Below, one piece after another: positions 61,303 to 64,000 of a DNA stretch of 64,000 nucleotides. The notes below the pieces were generated by a model, which was given only the letters and a program-made list of their open reading frames with translations, ran no database searches and was not told the DNA's origin. The position numbers and the translations under genes were made by a program. Numbering within the stretch: position 1 is the stretch's first letter; each line of letters starts with the position of its first letter. Source of the DNA: an archaeon (GTDB lineage: Archaea > Asgardarchaeota > Thorarchaeia > Thorarchaeales > Thorarchaeaceae); contig JAJRWI010000044.1 in the NCBI GenBank assembly GCA_024276825.1, positions 25,823 to 89,822 of the forward strand, written 5' to 3'.

Positions 61303-62865
61303 ATGACCAAGACAGTAAAGGCCATTGTGCAGAGATATAATCCTGACAAGGATGATGCCCCGTACTTTCAAGAGTTTAATGTTGATTATGAACCGGGAAT
61401 GACAGTGCTTGACGCTTTACTGTTCATTCAAGACCGATTTGATTCAAGTCTTGCTTTTAGATGGGAATGCAGAGGTGGACAGTGTGGATCCTGTGCAGTC
61501 AAGGTGAATGGAACAGCCAGGATTGCCTGTCGTACAAAAGTGGACCCCGATCATCCTCTGCGGCTTGAACCCATGGAAAAAATGCCAATAATCAAGGATC
61601 TTGTTGTTGACATGGCACAGACAGAACACCGTATCAGACGTATTCGACCCTATGTGGCACGTGATAAGCCTGCCCCTAGACCCGAGATAATTCATGCTGA
61701 GGAGATTGAAACCCTTAGAGAGATTCGAAAGTGTATCGAGTGTGGTGCTTGTCTTAGCAATTGTCCAGTTGTTCATGAAACATGGGACTATGCTGGACCA
61801 ATGATAATCAGGCAACTCGCAAGACTTGAACTTGATCCTCGTGATGTTGAGGATCGTGTTGCGATGGCACTTAACGAGGCAGTGTATAGTTGCACAACCT
61901 GCAAGATGTGTGAAGACATCTGCCCCAAGAATATACCCATTCCAGGTCTCGCTGTTGAGCTTTTGAGAGCCAAAGCTGTCGAGGCTGGCTATCAGCTTCG
62001 AGAAGGCCAACAGGTCTTTCTGGACTCGATAAACAAGACTGGACGGTCTGTACCTGAAAAGAGCACACCTCTCCTCAAAGAGATTGAGACCGAAGAGTTT
62101 CTCGTTGAGAACCCACGTGGTCGAGTGGCATTCTTCACAGGCTGTCTCATTGACTACAGAATGCAGAATACTGGCAAGGCTCTCATTGAAGTTCTTAATA
62201 GAAATCATATCGATGTGATAGTTCCCAAGGGACAGTGGTGCTGTGCAAGCCCCGCGTTTAGGACTGGCGATATGCATACTGCAACTGCTGCAGCAGAACG
62301 TGTGACCGAGATCTTTGAGCATGCCATGGAGAAATGGGATCTTGACACAGTTGTTGTTGCATGTGCAGGATGCGGCAAGACTCTCAGAGAGGATCATCGC
62401 CCACTGATTGAGAAGAAACATGGAGAGCCGCCCAAGTTTAAGGTGTACGACCTTGCTGAATACTTGTTGGACATTGTAGGCAAGGAGAACATAGTTCCGC
62501 CCAAGGGTGAGATAAAGATGAAAATCACCTACCACGAACCCTGCCATCTCGGCCGTGGTCAGGGTGTAGTTGATCAGCCCATTGAGCTTCTGAAGATGAT
62601 TCCTGGCGTTGAGTATATTGACGATCCGTACAAGAATCGCTGTTGTGGTGCAGGTGGCGGTGTCCGAGCTGGACTGCGCGATCTCTCAATGAAGATTGCC
62701 AAGACCAAGAAGGAATACATCGAGGCCACTGGGGCTGACATGGTCACCACTGAGTGTCCATTCTGCACAATTCAGATCAGGGATATCCTCAAGGGTACTG
62801 CCATTGAGACCCGCTACATTCCTGATCTCTTGGCGGAGTCATACAGAAAAGGCGACAAGAACTAA
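61303..62865 (+). CDS. tfrB: Fe-S/CCG-domain subunit of thiol:fumarate-reductase type (TfrB-like)
   Basis: A 520-residue fusion. The N-terminus is an SdhB-like 2Fe-2S domain (CRGGQCGSC, about 56-64). Then come two 4Fe-4S motifs, CIECGACLSNCP and CTTCKMCEDICP (about 145-210). The C-terminal half has two CCG domains (WCCASPA near 308 and HEPCHLGR...RCCGAGGG near 410-450), as in heterodisulfide reductase HdrB/HdrD. This is the architecture of TfrB, which takes electrons from CoM and CoB thiols in methanogens. In a non-methanogen, the thiol donor would be different and is unknown. No membrane anchor subunit follows. Confidence 0.88.
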   Translation: MTKTVKAIVQRYNPDKDDAPYFQEFNVDYEPGMTVLDALLFIQDRFDSSLAFRWECRGGQCGSCAVKVNGTARIACRTKVDPDHPLRLEPMEKMPIIKDLVVDMAQTEHRIRRIRPYVARDKPAPRPEIIHAEEIETLREIRKCIECGACLSNCPVVHETWDYAGPMIIRQLARLELDPRDVEDRVAMALNEAVYSCTTCKMCEDICPKNIPIPGLAVELLRAKAVEAGYQLREGQQVFLDSINKTGRSVPEKSTPLLKEIETEEFLVENPRGRVAFFTGCLIDYRMQNTGKALIEVLNRNHIDVIVPKGQWCCASPAFRTGDMHTATAAAERVTEIFEHAMEKWDLDTVVVACAGCGKTLREDHRPLIEKKHGEPPKFKVYDLAEYLLDIVGKENIVPPKGEIKMKITYHEPCHLGRGQGVVDQPIELLKMIPGVEYIDDPYKNRCCGAGGGVRAGLRDLSMKIAKTKKEYIEATGADMVTTECPFCTIQIRDILKGTAIETRYIPDLLAESYRKGDKN

Positions 62866-62871
62866 TCAACC

Positions 62872-62890
62872 GAGAGGGAAACTCCCTCTC
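62872..62890 (+). terminator. Hairpin after tfrB
   Basis: GAGAGGGA and TCCCTCTC form a perfect 8-bp stem with a 3-base loop, 7 bp after the tfrB stop, followed by CTATTTTCTTC. It is a likely end of the fumarase-fumarate reductase transcripts. Confidence 0.6.
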
Positions 62891-62935
62891 ACTATTTTCT
62901 TCTATCTTATAAACAAATCATCAATCTGAGATTAA

Positions 62936-64000
62936 TTATGACTTGGTGATGTTATCTCTGATCATTCGATGAACCTGCAGAGTAGCAAGTTCCCGTGAAA
63001 TTAGGCCCCTATCAGCTAAGGACCAGACAGCCTGTGTGAATATCATGATGTGATCCATTCTTGGATGCCCGTATAATGATGCTAGAGCATACTGGGCCAC
63101 ACGAATCATGGGCCAGTCATTATCACCTATGCTTGAAATCATGTTCTCAAAGGGGGCTGATTTGAAGTCAGTAATTGCAGACCAGAAATCATCGATATCT
63201 TCTGAAACCCACTTTCTCACATACTTGGAATGTATCAGTTTTATTCTAGCTGGTTGGCTTATCCAGTCAACGCCTGATCTATTCTTTCTCACACTCTTCC
63301 AGTCTTCGCTGGTTGAGTTCAGGTCGCCAATATTCTCCCTCAACTTGGCGAACAACCAGTCCACTGTGTTCTCATCAATGAACCCCTGTTCAGCTGCTTC
63401 TACTATCCTATGTGCGAAGATGGCATTGTGTCCAATCTGCCCATAGTTGACCACTGCAGCTTGAATGACGCCCTTGTATCTCGTCATATCTGTTGGATTA
63501 GCAAGCTGACTGACTTGGTCATCAACGCTGAGCCCCTTCGGTCGTCTTGAGGGGACCTTTCTCACAAGATATTCCAATAGGTGCCATAGGACTGCCTCCT
63601 GCGGTCTTGTGAACTTGGACTCTGGGAGTTCCATCAGTAAAGAACATGGGAGTATGAACGCATGACCATATTTGTCAGGTTTCTCAGCTGCAAGACTTGC
63701 TGTGACCCTGATGAATCTCACAGGATTCTCCTTCTCGGTCAGTTTGAGAGCTGATGCGAGGGCGCCCATCATTCTCCCCTCGCGGATGTAGTGGATATAT
63801 CTGTTCAGTGCATTGTCAAGCGAGTCCTGATGATGTTCAGTGCCATATCTAGGTCCCTTTGCTGGTGCCCAGTGGTCCACCTCTGACAAATAATACACAA
63901 GACGTTCCATCAATGCCATCTGGAAGTTCTCTCGGGTCGCATCCTGAATATTAATGACCGTTCTGTCTGGCTGTTCACTAAGGATATTCAGGTTAGGGCC
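62936..64000 (-). CDS. Unrecognised protein, 5' end beyond the window
   Basis: At least 355 residues; the frame stays open from an internal ATG at 63919 to the window edge, and the extra residues (including SEQPDRTVINIQDATRENF) look coding, so the true start is outside. The product is largely helical with many Trp and Arg residues and no obvious metal, nucleotide or membrane motif. Segments such as GRMMGALASALKLTEKENP and MIRVAQYALASLYGHPRMD suggest helical repeats. Function unknown. It converges with tfrB. Confidence 0.6.
   Translation of the reverse strand, partial: GPNLNILSEQPDRTVINIQDATRENFQMALMERLVYYLSEVDHWAPAKGPRYGTEHHQDSLDNALNRYIHYIREGRMMGALASALKLTEKENPVRFIRVTASLAAEKPDKYGHAFILPCSLLMELPESKFTRPQEAVLWHLLEYLVRKVPSRRPKGLSVDDQVSQLANPTDMTRYKGVIQAAVVNYGQIGHNAIFAHRIVEAAEQGFIDENTVDWLFAKLRENIGDLNSTSEDWKSVRKNRSGVDWISQPARIKLIHSKYVRKWVSEDIDDFWSAITDFKSAPFENMISSIGDNDWPMIRVAQYALASLYGHPRMDHIMIFTQAVWSLADRGLISRELATLQVHRMIRDNITKS

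Noticed and set aside
61444..62547. A 367-codon open frame on the minus strand opposite tfrB
   Set aside because: tfrB on the other strand has clear Fe-S and CCG motifs in order. The opposite frame is cysteine- and histidine-rich in a way expected from reversing those codons, and has no recognisable domain or ribosome-binding site.
1..64000. CRISPR arrays, insertion sequences, prophage or integrase genes
   Set aside because: No regularly spaced repeats, transposase or integrase motifs, or target duplications were seen by reading; a computed repeat search could still find weak ones.

Overview
The window reads as a contiguous piece of an archaeal chromosome at ordinary coding density: short intergenic gaps, many 4-bp overlaps between neighbouring genes, frequent TTG/GTG starts and TATA-type promoters. 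I see no rRNA, CRISPR array, insertion sequence or prophage. The euryarchaeal-type replicase PolD sits beside Elf1, eIF2-alpha, Nop10, S27e, L44e and Sec61-beta. Three small proteins look like eukaryotic complex subunits: a proteasome assembly chaperone PAC4-like protein, an OSTC/DC2-like oligosaccharyltransferase subunit and an EMC6-like membrane protein. I infer an Asgard archaeon, possibly of the Thorarchaeia, from this gene mix; there is no marker phylogeny behind that.

Layout. 1-7.6 kb: a membrane-protein fragment, Elf1, a small winged-helix protein with a cysteine desulfurase, RPA, and PolD large subunit. 7.6-15.4 kb: CBS protein, CDP-archaeol synthase, RadB, a RuvC/YqgF-fold protein, an XPD-type helicase, the PAC4-like protein, a zinc protein and topoisomerase IA. 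15.4-22 kb: OSTC-like protein, pterin/folate genes (mptE, folP), glycine cleavage T and H, and the oligosaccharyltransferase AglB. 22-24 kb: Nop10/eIF2-alpha/S27e/L44e/Sec61-beta. 24-32 kb: NodB-like secreted protein, MazG, serine hydroxymethyltransferase, a tRNA-Lys with two introns, a large secreted protein, an ECF-like membrane protein, a polyprenol-kinase-like protein and isopentenyl phosphate kinase. 32-42 kb: RNA and cofactor genes (nucleotidyltransferase-like protein, Trm5, Pcm, RibK, translin, Taw1, radical SAM/B12 protein), a proteasome beta subunit whose catalytic threonine is alanine, Nog1, RtcA and NMN adenylyltransferase. 42-50.3 kb: ProRS, a 2-hydroxyacid dehydrogenase, a MutS2-like protein, a phosphodiesterase, tRNA-Asn with two introns, a ZIP transporter, a CAT-anticodon tRNA and tRNA-Glu. 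50.3-57.6 kb: NadC, AMMECR1, dihydroorotase, two CBS proteins, NFACT/Rqc2, EMC6-like protein and a prepilin-type peptidase. 57.7-64 kb: two-subunit fumarase followed by a thiol:fumarate-reductase-like pair, then an unrecognised gene running off the right edge.

Functional themes are one-carbon metabolism (mptE, folP, gcvT, gcvH, glyA), polyprenol and N-glycosylation (AglB, OSTC-like, polyprenol kinase-like, IPK), the proteasome (inactive beta subunit, PAC4-like chaperone), membrane-protein biogenesis (Sec61-beta, EMC6-like), wyosine synthesis at tRNA position 37 (Trm5, Taw1), DNA replication and repair (PolD, RPA, RadB, XPD, topoisomerase, MutS2-like), and fumarate interconversion (fumarase plus TfrAB). 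The most notable signals are the three eukaryote-like subunits, the catalytically dead beta subunit, and two pre-tRNAs that each carry an anticodon-loop intron and a second 30-nt intron in the T arm. No single new defence or biosynthetic system is evident.
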